Part shown: one piece after another, positions 44,440 through 60,845 of the stretch
How positions within the stretch are numbered: position 1 is the first letter of the stretch
Layout of the letters: each line of letters starts with the position of its first letter
Program-made: the position numbers and the translations under genes
Source of the DNA: Campylobacter massiliensis
Lineage (GTDB): Bacteria; Campylobacterota; Campylobacteria; Campylobacterales; Campylobacteraceae
NCBI RefSeq assembly: GCF_014253065.1
Contig: NZ_JACLZK010000001.1
Span: 496,001-560,000, forward strand
Length of the DNA: 64,000 nt
Direction of reading: 5' to 3'
The notes under the pieces: generated by a model
Databases searched by the model: none
The model's input: the letters and a program-made list of their open reading frames with translations, nothing else
What the model was told of the DNA's origin: nothing

Positions 44440-44829
44440 CTAATCTTTTCTAATCGCGTACTTTCCGCTTCCGCTAAAGATAATGCAAAGCGATAAAGCG
44501 ATGTAAAGATATAAAATTTCGGCCTTAAAGCCGCCGACGTTTGTAAGCTCAAGTAAATTTCCAAGTCCGTGGTAGGCGTACATTATCGTTAGGCTCGTAC
44601 CGATAACGAGCAATGCTCCGATCCTTGAAAATATCCCTAGAATTATCATTAGCGGCGCAACAACCTCGCCTATATAGGAGCCGTAAGCCACAATCTCAGA
44701 TAAGCCGGCTTTTGTTAAAATACTTTTTACGCCGCCTATGCCGTATAAAATTTTTGCAAAGCCGTGCATAAAAAGGCAGACGCCAAGCCCTAGCCTCGCA
44801 AATAAAATTCCCAAATCGAAATTTTTCAT
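44440..44829 (-). CDS. DoxX-family membrane protein
   Basis: 129-residue inner-membrane protein with four helices. The DoxX pattern is clear: LGILFARLGLGVCLFMHGFAKI at the N-terminus, GSYIGEVVAPLMIILGIFSRIGAL in the middle, and a final helix YIALSLCIIFSGSGKYAI. Family members are linked to quinone or thiol redox stress, but function is open. It stands alone between rpoC and rpsL, interrupting the rpoBC-str supercluster. A short spacer on both sides allows read-through. Confidence 0.85.
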   Translation of the reverse strand: MKNFDLGILFARLGLGVCLFMHGFAKILYGIGGVKSILTKAGLSEIVAYGSYIGEVVAPLMIILGIFSRIGALLVIGTSLTIMYAYHGLGNLLELTNVGGFKAEILYLYIALSLCIIFSGSGKYAIRKD

Positions 44830-44896
44830 TTTTACTCCGAATTTTCAAATTTAAAGGATGGATTTTATCTGATTAGTTTTAAAGCGAGGCAAATTT

Positions 44897-44922
44897 AAGC
44901 CCCGCCGAATTTGGCGAGGCTT
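44897..44922 (-). terminator. Terminator of rpoC
   Basis: AAGCCTCGCC (44922-44913 on the minus strand) pairs with GGCGGGGCTT (44906-44897), one G-U, loop AAATTC. Located 14 bases after the rpoC stop. The T run is weak. Confidence 0.65.
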
Positions 44923-44935
44923 GCGGAGTTAAATT

Positions 44936-53576
<8,641 letters not shown>

Positions 53577-53646
53577 CTACCTCATGGTATAAGTTTGAAA
53601 GAAAGTAAATAACCGCACGTCTGCGGCATCTTTGTAAAAATTAAAT

Positions 53647-53665
53647 AAGGAGGCGTCGCCTCCTT
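53647..53665 (-). terminator. Attenuator-like hairpin between rplL and rpoB
   Basis: AAGGAGGC (53647-53654) pairs with GCCTCCTT (53658-53665), loop of 3, followed on the minus strand by ATTTAATTTTT. Position matches the partial terminator that lowers rpoBC relative to rplJL in E. coli. Confidence 0.65.
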
Positions 53666-53682
53666 TGTAAAAATAAGTGAAA

Positions 53683-54060
53683 TTATTTAAGTTCGACTTT
53701 AGCGCCAGCTTCTTCAAGCTCTTTTTTAGCTGCTTCAGCCTCGTCTTTGCTAACGCCCTCTTTGATAACAGAAGGAGTTTGCTCAACTGCGTCTTTAGCC
53801 TCTTTGAGGCCAAGGCCTGTAAGAGCGCGAACAACTTTAATAACGTTAATTTTCTTGTCGCCGCCGTCGACTAGAACAACGTTAAATTCTGTTTTCTCTT
53901 CAGCCGCATCGGCTGCGCCGCCTGCTGCTGCGCCGCCTGCTACCATTACCGGAGCAGCGCTTACGCCGAATTTCTCTTCAAATTCTTTTACTAGTTCGCT
54001 TAGCTCTAATACTGAAAGATTAGAGATAAATTCTAATACGTCCTCTTTAGTAATTGCCAT
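53683..54060 (-). CDS. rplL: 50S ribosomal protein L7/L12
   Basis: Stalk protein that recruits translation GTPases, 125 residues. N-terminal dimerisation helices, Ala/Gly-rich hinge ([17 protein letters not shown]), and C-terminal GTPase-binding domain with [24 protein letters not shown]. Follows rplJ by 16 bases. Confidence 0.99.
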   Translation of the reverse strand: MAITKEDVLEFISNLSVLELSELVKEFEEKFGVSAAPVMVAGGAAAGGAADAAEEKTEFNVVLVDGGDKKINVIKVVRALTGLGLKEAKDAVEQTPSVIKEGVSKDEAEAAKKELEEAGAKVELK

Positions 54061-54076
54061 TTTTTATCCTTTTATA

Positions 54077-54559
54077 TTATGCTGATTTTTCTTTTTTTTC
54101 TTTAAGCGCATTTAGTCCAATAGTGAAATTTTGGATAGGCGCGTTCCAAACTTGCAAAAGCATCGCAAGCAACTCATCACGGCTAGGCATCTTAGATAGA
54201 GCCTTGACCTTCTCGACGCTTGCAACCTCGCCATCGATATGAGCGGTTTTGATTTTAAATAGCTCGCTATTTGTTTCTTCAAATTTAGCCGCAACTTTAG
54301 TAGCTGAAAGCTGATCGCCCCAGATAAATATATTCGTATCTTTCAAAACCATACCGGATTTTTCGATATTATTAAGAGCGATGTTTGCAAGAGTATTTTT
54401 TACGATTTGAACTTTTACGTTTAAAATTCTAGCCGCATCTCTCAAAGCCTCTAGCTTTTTAGTGCTAAGACCGCGATAATCGCAAACTATAATCGCTTCA
54501 TTTTCTTTAAATTCGGCTTCAAGTTTGCTGATTATTTCAGATTTTTCGTTTCTCGTCAT
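54077..54559 (-). CDS. rplJ: 50S ribosomal protein L10
   Basis: Anchors the L7/L12 stalk to 23S rRNA, 160 residues. [24 protein letters not shown] and [13 protein letters not shown] are typical; the C-terminal helix binds L12 dimers. Its leader (110 bases after rplA) carries a possible L10 autoregulatory structure. Confidence 0.98.
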   Translation of the reverse strand: MTRNEKSEIISKLEAEFKENEAIIVCDYRGLSTKKLEALRDAARILNVKVQIVKNTLANIALNNIEKSGMVLKDTNIFIWGDQLSATKVAAKFEETNSELFKIKTAHIDGEVASVEKVKALSKMPSRDELLAMLLQVWNAPIQNFTIGLNALKEKKEKSA

Positions 54560-54591
54560 CTAGTTTTTCTCCTTTCCGACTAGTGATTTCA

Positions 54592-54633
54592 AGCAGAGCG
54601 GCATAAAAGCACGATTAAGCAAAAGCCTCTGCT
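54592..54633 (-). promoter_or_regulatory. Possible L10 leader structure upstream of rplJ
   Basis: AGCAGAG (complement of 54627-54633) and CTCTGCT (complement of 54592-54598) pair across a 28-base loop, shortly before the rplJ ribosome site AAAGGAG. L10 leaders elsewhere bind L10(L12) to repress rplJL. Assignment rests on position and pairing only. Confidence 0.5.
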
Positions 54634-54669
54634 ATCTCCAATCTAAGATAAAAATTTATTAGCTAAAAA

Positions 54670-55374
54670 TTAGCGTAGATCCATAAGCTCTTGAGTCTCA
54701 AGCAGAACAGAAGGGCTCATAGTTAATGATAAAGCGGCGCTCTTAATATATCTACCTTTTGCTGCCGCAGGTTTTTGTCTATTTACTGCCTTGATAAGGG
54801 TTGAAATATTATCGTTTAACTGCTCTTTTGAAAAGCTAACTTTACCAAGGCCGGCGTGTATATTTCCTTGCTTATCTACGCGGAAATTAACTTGACCACT
54901 TTTTGCGTTATTAACCGCCTGAGCTACATCCATAGTAACAGTGCCTGTTTTTGGGTTTGGCATAAGACCTTTTGGCCCCAAAATTCGTCCTACTTTACCA
55001 ACCAAGCCCATTAAATTTGGAGTGGCAATAAGAACGTCAAAATTCATAATTCCCTTTTGGATATCTTCGACAAGTTCATCGCTACCGACTATATCAGCAC
55101 CGGCAGCTTTTGCTTCGTCGGCTTTCGCATCCTTTGCTATAACTGCTACGCGAACGGTTTTGCCGGTTCCCGCAGGAAGGACAACTGAGCCTCTAACCAT
55201 TTGATCTGCATGTCTTGGATCGACGTTAAGTTTTAATGCTATTTCGACTGTTTCGTCAAATTTAGCGCTTTTTAGTAATTTTACAGTATCGATAGCTTCT
55301 GCTAAAGAGTAAGTTTTAGTGGTATCAACTTTTTCAAGTAGCTTACCAAATCTTTTTGTAGTTTTTTTTGACAT
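54670..55374 (-). CDS. rplA: 50S ribosomal protein L1
   Basis: Large-subunit protein of the L1 stalk, 234 residues. [13 protein letters not shown] and the [12 protein letters not shown] motif are present. Follows rplK after 122 bases that hold a hairpin. L1 proteins commonly repress their own operon by binding mRNA. Confidence 0.99.
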   Translation of the reverse strand: MSKKTTKRFGKLLEKVDTTKTYSLAEAIDTVKLLKSAKFDETVEIALKLNVDPRHADQMVRGSVVLPAGTGKTVRVAVIAKDAKADEAKAAGADIVGSDELVEDIQKGIMNFDVLIATPNLMGLVGKVGRILGPKGLMPNPKTGTVTMDVAQAVNNAKSGQVNFRVDKQGNIHAGLGKVSFSKEQLNDNISTLIKAVNRQKPAAAKGRYIKSAALSLTMSPSVLLETQELMDLR

Positions 55375-55426
55375 TAATTTCTCCGCATTTTTAAATTTTA
55401 TGCTTCCACATTGCCAAATTTAAAAC

Positions 55427-55454
55427 ACACGCGTCATAAAATATTAACGCGTGT
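55427..55454 (-). terminator. Hairpin between rplK and rplA
   Basis: ACACGCGT (55427-55434) pairs with ACGCGTGT (55447-55454), 12-base A/T-rich loop, followed on the minus strand by GTTTTAAATTT. Could be an attenuator or an L1-binding or processing site. Confidence 0.55.
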
Positions 55455-55496
55455 TTATAAATTTAACTTTAAAAAAATCCTTATGTGGTAAAAGGA

Positions 55497-55922
55497 TTAA
55501 TCTACTACCGTAATTCCTATTGAACGAGCTGAGCCAGCAATAATTTTAGCTGCTTGCTCTCTATCTTTAGTATTTAAGTCGGCAATTTTTTTCTCAACTA
55601 TTTCAAGCACCTGAGCTTTTGTAAGCTTAGCTACTTTGTTTTTTAACGGATTATCCGAACCTTTTTCTATGCCTGCAGCTTTTTTAATCAAATCCGTAGC
55701 AGGCGGCTGTTTTGTGATAAATGTAAAGCTTCTATCTGCATAAACAGTAATAACAACTGGAACCCTAAAGCCAGCCATATCTTTTGTTCTTTCGTTAAAT
55801 GCTTTACAAAATTCCATAATATTAACGCCTTGCTGACCAAGTGCCGGACCTACCGGAGGGCTTGGGTTTGCTTTTGCGGCAGCAATATGTAATTTAATTT
55901 CGCCTATAACTTTTTTAGCCAT
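55497..55922 (-). CDS. rplK: 50S ribosomal protein L11
   Basis: GTPase-centre protein, 141 residues. [22 protein letters not shown] and [23 protein letters not shown] are diagnostic. nusG lies 10 bases upstream. Confidence 0.99.
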   Translation of the reverse strand: MAKKVIGEIKLHIAAAKANPSPPVGPALGQQGVNIMEFCKAFNERTKDMAGFRVPVVITVYADRSFTFITKQPPATDLIKKAAGIEKGSDNPLKNKVAKLTKAQVLEIVEKKIADLNTKDREQAAKIIAGSARSIGITVVD

Positions 55923-55932
55923 AAACTTCTCC

Positions 55933-56463
55933 TTATACTATCTTCTCGACTTGTGAATATAAAATCTCAACTGGAGTACTTCTGCCAAATATCGAAACAT
56001 TTAGTCTTAGTTTTCCATGTATCATATCGTACTCTTCTACTATACCGGTAAAATTCGCGAAAGGTCCTTCTGTAATACGAACATTTTCTCCATTATCAAA
56101 GAAAATTTTTGGTTTAGGAGCAGCTCGCTTTTGGACTTTTTCTAAAATTAAATTTATATCTTTTTCGCTTAACGGCGTAGGTTTTTTTGCCTCGCCTATA
56201 AATCTACCGACCTTAGGAAGAGACTGAATTTTGTGCCAAAGAGCTGTATCCAAATCAAGATGCGCAAAAGCATATCCCGGATAAAGACTTCTTTCGTTTA
56301 TTTTTTTCTTACCGTTTTTGATTTCTATTACATCTTCAGTAGGAACTATTATCTCTTTTAGTTGTTCTTCAATGTGATTATCTCTAACCAGATTTTCAAT
56401 AGCTCTTTTTACACTCATTTCACTACCGGCATAAGTTTGAATTGCATACCATTTATGTGCCAT
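55933..56463 (-). CDS. nusG: Transcription termination/antitermination factor NusG
   Basis: Binds RNA polymerase and couples it to Rho or the ribosome. 176 residues: NGN domain ([32 protein letters not shown]), linker, and KOW domain with [20 protein letters not shown]. secE stops 9 bases upstream. Confidence 0.99.
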   Translation of the reverse strand: MAHKWYAIQTYAGSEMSVKRAIENLVRDNHIEEQLKEIIVPTEDVIEIKNGKKKINERSLYPGYAFAHLDLDTALWHKIQSLPKVGRFIGEAKKPTPLSEKDINLILEKVQKRAAPKPKIFFDNGENVRITEGPFANFTGIVEEYDMIHGKLRLNVSIFGRSTPVEILYSQVEKIV

Positions 56464-56472
56464 AATTCAACC

Positions 56473-56652
56473 TTAAATCAGCTTTGAAAGAGAAAAAGAC
56501 ATAATTGCATCAACAAGAGCTAAAAAGAGCGAAACAATAGCCACTACGGCAAAAACTGTTATAAAAGCATTTCTTATTTGCTCTTTGACGGGAAAAATTA
56601 CCTTTCCAATCTCAGCGCGAGAAAGCTTTATATAATTTATTATTTTTTCCAT
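56473..56652 (-). CDS. secE: Preprotein translocase subunit SecE
   Basis: Small essential subunit of the SecYEG channel, 59 residues with one membrane helix (about 27-50). The short single-helix form is normal outside enterics. ATG at 56652 (MEKIINYIKLSRAEIGKV) is chosen; codons further upstream run into tRNA-Trp. The amphipathic IKLSRAEIGKVIFPVKEQ segment is conserved. Confidence 0.95.
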   Translation of the reverse strand: MEKIINYIKLSRAEIGKVIFPVKEQIRNAFITVFAVVAIVSLFLALVDAIMSFSLSKLI

Positions 56653-56666
56653 TTTTAACCTTTTGA

Positions 56667-56742
56667 TGGCAGGGCAAGAGGGATTCGAACCCCCAACCAT
56701 TGGATTTGGAATCCAGCGCTCTACCGTTGGAGCTATTGCCCT
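56667..56742 (-). tRNA. tRNA-Trp (anticodon CCA)
   Basis: 76 bases with encoded CCA. Acceptor AGGGCAA/TTGCCCT, discriminator G; anticodon loop TTCCAAA. Lies between rpmG and secE, the usual place. Confidence 0.96.
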
Positions 56743-56750
56743 AGAAAGCC

Positions 56751-56921
56751 TTAGCTCTTTAACTTAACTTCTTTATGAACAGTATGTTTTTTTAATCTTG
56801 GGCAATATTTTTTTAGTTCTAATTTTTCAGTTGTTGTCTTGCTGTTTTTTACTGTAGTGTAATTTATATCACCTGATTCAGAACATTTAAGACCGACTTT
56901 TATTCTATTACCTTTTGCCAT
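56751..56921 (-). CDS. rpmG: 50S ribosomal protein L33
   Basis: 56-residue large-subunit protein: starts [13 protein letters not shown] and ends [13 protein letters not shown]. Of the four cysteines of the zinc form, only two remain (C13, C40), so this is probably the zinc-independent or a mixed form. Located between tuf and tRNA-Trp. The tuf terminator ends 10 bases before the ATG, and GAAGGGAA is the ribosome site. Confidence 0.95.
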   Translation of the reverse strand: MAKGNRIKVGLKCSESGDINYTTVKNSKTTTEKLELKKYCPRLKKHTVHKEVKLKS

Positions 56922-56930
56922 AAATTCCCT

Positions 56931-56957
56931 TCAAAAAAGCGGAGAAGAATCTCCGCT
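56931..56957 (-). terminator. Terminator of tuf
   Basis: AGCGGAGA (56938-56945) pairs with TCTCCGCT (56950-56957), loop of 4; on the minus strand it is followed by TTTTTTGAA. Strong intrinsic terminator just ahead of rpmG. Confidence 0.85.
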
Positions 56958-56974
56958 AAAAATTACAAATTAGT

Positions 56975-58174
56975 TTATGCTAGAATCTTAGAAACAACGC
57001 CTGAACCAACAGTTCTGCCGCCTTCGCGGATCGCAAAGCGAGTTCCCTCTTCAAGAGCAACTGGCGCAATAAGCTCAACAGTTATCTTTAAGTTGTCACC
57101 AGGCATAACCATCTCTGTTCCTTCTGGAAGAGTGATAGAACCTGTAACATCAGTCGTTCTTACATAGAATTGCGGTCTATAGTTATTAAAGAATGGAGTG
57201 TGGCGTCCACCTTCTTCTTTTGTTAAAATATAAACTTCGCCCTCAAATTTAGTGTGAGGAGTAATTGATTTAGGTTTGCAAAGAACCATACCGCGCTCAA
57301 CATCTTCTTTTTTTGTGCCTCTTAGAAGAACGCCTACGTTATCGCCTGCTTCACCTTGGTCCATTTCTTTTCTAAACATCTCGACGCCGGTAACTGTAGT
57401 AGTTTGAGTTGGTCTAATACCTACGATTTCGATGGTATCGCCGACTTTTACCACACCTTTTTCAATTCTACCGGTAACAACCGTACCGCGACCAGAAATA
57501 GAGAAAACGTCCTCAATAGGCATCAAGAAATCTTTATCTGTTGCGCGTACTGGAGTTGGAATATACTCATCAACTCTAGCCATAAGCTCAAGAACCTTTG
57601 CAGACCATTCGCCGTCTGTTCCAGCCTTAGCCTCATTAAGAGCTTGTAGAGCCGAGCCTGCTACGATTGGAGTATCGTCACCAGGGAAGTCGTACTCGTT
57701 TAGAAGCTCGCGAATTTCCATCTCAACTAGTTCAAGAAGCTCAGCATCGTCAACCATATCAGCTTTGTTCATGAAAACAACGATATATGGAACGCCTACT
57801 TGGCGAGATAGCAAGATGTGCTCTCTGGTTTGAGGCATTGGGCCGTCAGCAGCAGAAACAACCAGGATAGCACCGTCCATTTGAGCCGCACCGGTAATCA
57901 TGTTTTTAACATAGTCGGCGTGGCCTGGGCAGTCAACGTGAGCATAGTGGCGATTTTCAGTCTCGTACTCGATGTGAGAAGTAGCGATGGTAATACCGCG
58001 CTCTTTTTCCTCTGGAGCATTGTCGATATTATCATAGTCTTTTAACTCAGCAAGACCTTTTCTTGAAAGAACAGCAGAAATTGCAGCTGTCAAAGTTGTT
58101 TTACCATGGTCAACGTGACCGATAGTACCGATGTTTACGTGTGGCTTGTTACGTGAAAATTTTTCTTTTGCCAT
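56975..58174 (-). CDS. tuf: Elongation factor Tu
   Basis: Delivers aminoacyl-tRNA to the ribosome; 399 residues. G1 [11 protein letters not shown]3 [12 protein letters not shown] and G4 NKADMVDD are intact, and domains II/III are complete, ending SGVVSKILA. Only one tuf is seen in the window; it is preceded by tRNA-Thr(GGU) and followed by its own terminator. Confidence 0.99.
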   Translation of the reverse strand: MAKEKFSRNKPHVNIGTIGHVDHGKTTLTAAISAVLSRKGLAELKDYDNIDNAPEEKERGITIATSHIEYETENRHYAHVDCPGHADYVKNMITGAAQMDGAILVVSAADGPMPQTREHILLSRQVGVPYIVVFMNKADMVDDAELLELVEMEIRELLNEYDFPGDDTPIVAGSALQALNEAKAGTDGEWSAKVLELMARVDEYIPTPVRATDKDFLMPIEDVFSISGRGTVVTGRIEKGVVKVGDTIEIVGIRPTQTTTVTGVEMFRKEMDQGEAGDNVGVLLRGTKKEDVERGMVLCKPKSITPHTKFEGEVYILTKEEGGRHTPFFNNYRPQFYVRTTDVTGSITLPEGTEMVMPGDNLKITVELIAPVALEEGTRFAIREGGRTVGSGVVSKILA

Positions 58175-58237
58175 CTCTTCCTCCGTAATGATATTTGCAA
58201 TTCAAATTTATGCTTAATTTTACTTCTCTAAAATCCG

Positions 58238-58312
<75 letters not shown>

Positions 58313-58445
58313 GCTATAAACGCTTGGCGTTAGAGAATTTTTGAAAAGCATAAACAACTAAATGAAATTAAAAAGGTGTGCCGTAGAAAATGTATAAAAT
58401 TTAATATTTTTATCATCTTACAGCTCCCAGTTTAGTTCCAAAATC

Positions 58446-58522
58446 TGGAGCGGGAAACGGGGCTCGAACCCGCGACCCTCAGCTTGGAAGGCTGATGCTC
58501 TAGCCAACTGAGCTACTCCCGC
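58446..58522 (-). tRNA. tRNA-Gly (anticodon UCC)
   Basis: 77 bases with CCA. Acceptor GCGGGAG/TTCCCGC (one G-U), discriminator T; anticodon stem TCAGC/GCTGA, loop CTTCCAA. Confidence 0.95.
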
Positions 58523-58530
58523 GCGTAGCA

Positions 58531-58615
<85 letters not shown>

Positions 58616-58671
58616 CTATTTTAAAAATAAATGCTTTGCAATGGTATTTCTGGTCAAACACTGTTATGAAA

Positions 58672-58747
58672 TGGAGCTGGTGAACGGACTTGAACCGCCG
58701 ACCCACTGCTTACAAGGCAGTAGCTCTACCAACTGAGCTACACCAGC
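58672..58747 (-). tRNA. tRNA-Thr (anticodon UGU)
   Basis: 76 bases with CCA. Acceptor GCTGGTG/CACCAGC, with discriminator T; anticodon stem ACTGC/GCAGT, loop CTTGTAA. First gene of the tRNA-tuf-ribosomal-rpoBC run. Confidence 0.96.
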
Positions 58748-58768
58748 ATCCTGATTTATGAAAGTTGG

Positions 58769-58797
58769 ATTATAGCCCAATTTCTTTTCAAAGTCAA
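58769..58797 (-). promoter_or_regulatory. Strong promoter of the tRNA-tuf cluster
   Basis: On the minus strand TTGACT (58792-58797), a 17-base spacer and TATAAT (58769-58774). It ends about 21 bases before tRNA-Thr(UGU), fitting a stable-RNA promoter that drives the cluster. Confidence 0.85.
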
Positions 58798-58811
58798 GGT
58801 TTTTAAGAAAA

Positions 58812-59420
58812 TTATTCCATTTTTTGCATCAATAAAATCAAATTTATCCTATCTTTCGCTCCCGTTTTTTCAAAAATAGTGCCTACATGCGCTTTTACCG
58901 TCCTTACGGTTATTTGCAAAATCTCAGCGATTTCTTGATTTGTTAGCCCTTTATAGACTAGTTCCGCTATCTCTTTTTCCTTACTTGTTAGCTTTTCTAG
59001 TAAATTTGACGAATTTGATGGCAAAATTTCCTTCGTCATCATTTGTATCATATTTTGTATAAATTCCGGATAGAGCCAAACCTCGCCCCTTTTGATCGCT
59101 TCGAGTGCATCTTGAAAATGCACCTCAAGCATACGCGCGTTTGCATAGCCCTTTGCACCAAGGTGCAAAAACTCTCTACCTTCGTTAAATTTAGGCTCAT
59201 GAGAAAGTATCAAAATTTTAATGCCCTCCTCAGCGCTCAAAAGCTCTCTTGCTTCTTTGTCGGCATCCCAAATATCCACGCAAACTACGTCGTGGTTCTT
59301 ATCGTAAGCAAGCTCTAAAAATTTATCTTTTTCCTGCGTGACCACGACGTCGCGTCCGACCAGCTTATCTTTTATTTCGTTTATTACGGCTGCATTTCCT
59401 GAATACGCCAAAATTCTCAT
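58812..59420 (-). CDS. LuxR-type regulator with a degenerate receiver domain
   Basis: 202 residues. The C-terminal ~65 form a LuxR/GerE DNA-binding domain (LTSKEKEIAELVYKGLTNQEIAEILQITVRTVKAHVGTIFEKTGA). The N-terminal ~120 fold like a response-regulator receiver with a possible phosphoacceptor D49 (CVDIWD), but the acidic pair that should follow strand 1 is missing (ILAYSGN), so conventional phosphorylation is doubtful. It is last in the secretion operon, 10 bases after the HlyD gene, and is a candidate local regulator of that system or its substrate. No histidine kinase is adjacent within the window. Confidence 0.85.
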   Translation of the reverse strand: MRILAYSGNAAVINEIKDKLVGRDVVVTQEKDKFLELAYDKNHDVVCVDIWDADKEARELLSAEEGIKILILSHEPKFNEGREFLHLGAKGYANARMLEVHFQDALEAIKRGEVWLYPEFIQNMIQMMTKEILPSNSSNLLEKLTSKEKEIAELVYKGLTNQEIAEILQITVRTVKAHVGTIFEKTGAKDRINLILLMQKME

Positions 59421-59430
59421 ATCCGCGCTC

Positions 59431-60840
59431 CTATCGTTCTCTCAAAGCGTTTTGTTTAGCTTTTAATATCGGTTTTAGTAAATAATCAAGTACCGTTTTT
59501 TTACCGGTTATAATGTCGGCGCTAGCTATCATGCCCACCTTGATGCGAAGCGGTCTATCTTCGCTTCCTAGGTAGTTTTTCTCGGTCGTTATCCTGACTA
59601 GATAGTAGCTCTCGCCAGTTTTTTCGTTTGTTTCCGTGTCGGCCGAAATTTGCGTCACTTCGCCCTCTAGTCCGCCGTATATCGCAAAGTCGTAAGCGGT
59701 AAGCTTAACCATCGCTTTTAGTCCTTGTCGCAAAAACGCCACGTCCGCAGGCTTTACCTTTACCTCGGCTATCAAGCTATCCTCGACAGGGACGATCTCG
59801 GCGATATCCATGCCGGGCTTTATGACGCCAGAGACGGTATTTACCATCAGTTTGCTCACTATGCCGTCCACCGGCGAGCGTACGAGCGTTCTTTCTACTT
59901 TGTCGCTCAAATTTACCTGGCTTTCATTTAGCCTAGAAATTTCAGCCGAAACTTCGTTAAATTCTTTCTTTGCGCTATTTTGAAAGGCAAGCTTGGCTTC
60001 GGTTATTTTATTTTCCACCTCTTTTATCGTGGACTGTACTCTAGGGATAGAGAGTTTCGCTGCGCTTAGCTCGCCCCTTAGATCGTTTACGCGTCTTTGG
60101 AGTTGCAAGTACTCAACCTCGCTCACAAGCCCTTTTCTAAATAACGGCTCGGTTATCTGCTTCTCTTTTTGTAGTAGATTGTAGCTGCTTTGAGTCTGGT
60201 CGATCTTGCTCTCAAGCTCCCTTAGCTCGCTTTGGCGCTGTTTTATTTGCTCCTCTAGGATGCCGATTTGCTCCCTTAGCCTTGCTTTGTTCGTATCGTA
60301 AAGACTCTTTTCAAATCCGACGAATCGGTCGTAGTCCTTATCTCCCGTCTCTTTAGCATCAAATTCCTCGTCGTTTGACTCGGCGTAAAGGCGCAAGTAT
60401 TTTGCCTGAAGCTCGTTTAGTCTAAATTTGGACTCGCCGTAGACGCTAGAAAAGCTCTTGTCGTCGATTTTTAACAAAATTTGATTTTTCTTTACTTCAT
60501 CGCCCGCGCGGACGTAAATTTCCTCGATTATGCCGCCTTCTAAATTTTGCACGATCTGATTTTTGCCGGACGGGATTATCTTGCCGTTGCCGCGGGTGAT
60601 CTCGTCTATCTGCGCAAACGACGCCCAAACCACTAGCCAAAAAACGGTTATGGCGACGATGTATAAAATTTTCCTAGATCCCGACGGCGCCTTAGCCAGC
60701 ACCGCCTCCGACAAGCTCGACATAAAGCGAAGATCGTTTGCGTCGTAGTTTTTAGACTGGATGATCTTTTTTATATTTTGAGTCGAAGCTTCTAAATTTT
60801 GCCCGATATTTTCTTGTATTTCTAAATTTTTCTTATCCAT
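59431..60840 (-). CDS. Type I secretion periplasmic adaptor (HlyD/LapC family)
   Basis: Membrane fusion protein linking the inner-membrane ABC transporter to a TolC-type outer-membrane channel. 469 residues: cytosolic N-terminus, one helix at about 58-76, biotinyl-lipoyl half-motif (GKIIPSGKNQIVQNLEGGIIEEIYVRAGDEV), a long coiled coil (about 165-310), the second lipoyl half (VRSPVDGIVSKLMVNTVSGVIKPG), and a beta-barrel end. Five bases after the ABC gene. Typical of LapC-like adaptors that export large adhesins. No outer-membrane channel gene is present in the visible part. Confidence 0.95.
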   Translation of the reverse strand: MDKKNLEIQENIGQNLEASTQNIKKIIQSKNYDANDLRFMSSLSEAVLAKAPSGSRKILYIVAITVFWLVVWASFAQIDEITRGNGKIIPSGKNQIVQNLEGGIIEEIYVRAGDEVKKNQILLKIDDKSFSSVYGESKFRLNELQAKYLRLYAESNDEEFDAKETGDKDYDRFVGFEKSLYDTNKARLREQIGILEEQIKQRQSELRELESKIDQTQSSYNLLQKEKQITEPLFRKGLVSEVEYLQLQRRVNDLRGELSAAKLSIPRVQSTIKEVENKITEAKLAFQNSAKKEFNEVSAEISRLNESQVNLSDKVERTLVRSPVDGIVSKLMVNTVSGVIKPGMDIAEIVPVEDSLIAEVKVKPADVAFLRQGLKAMVKLTAYDFAIYGGLEGEVTQISADTETNEKTGESYYLVRITTEKNYLGSEDRPLRIKVGMIASADIITGKKTVLDYLLKPILKAKQNALRER

Positions 60841-60845
60841 GCTCG

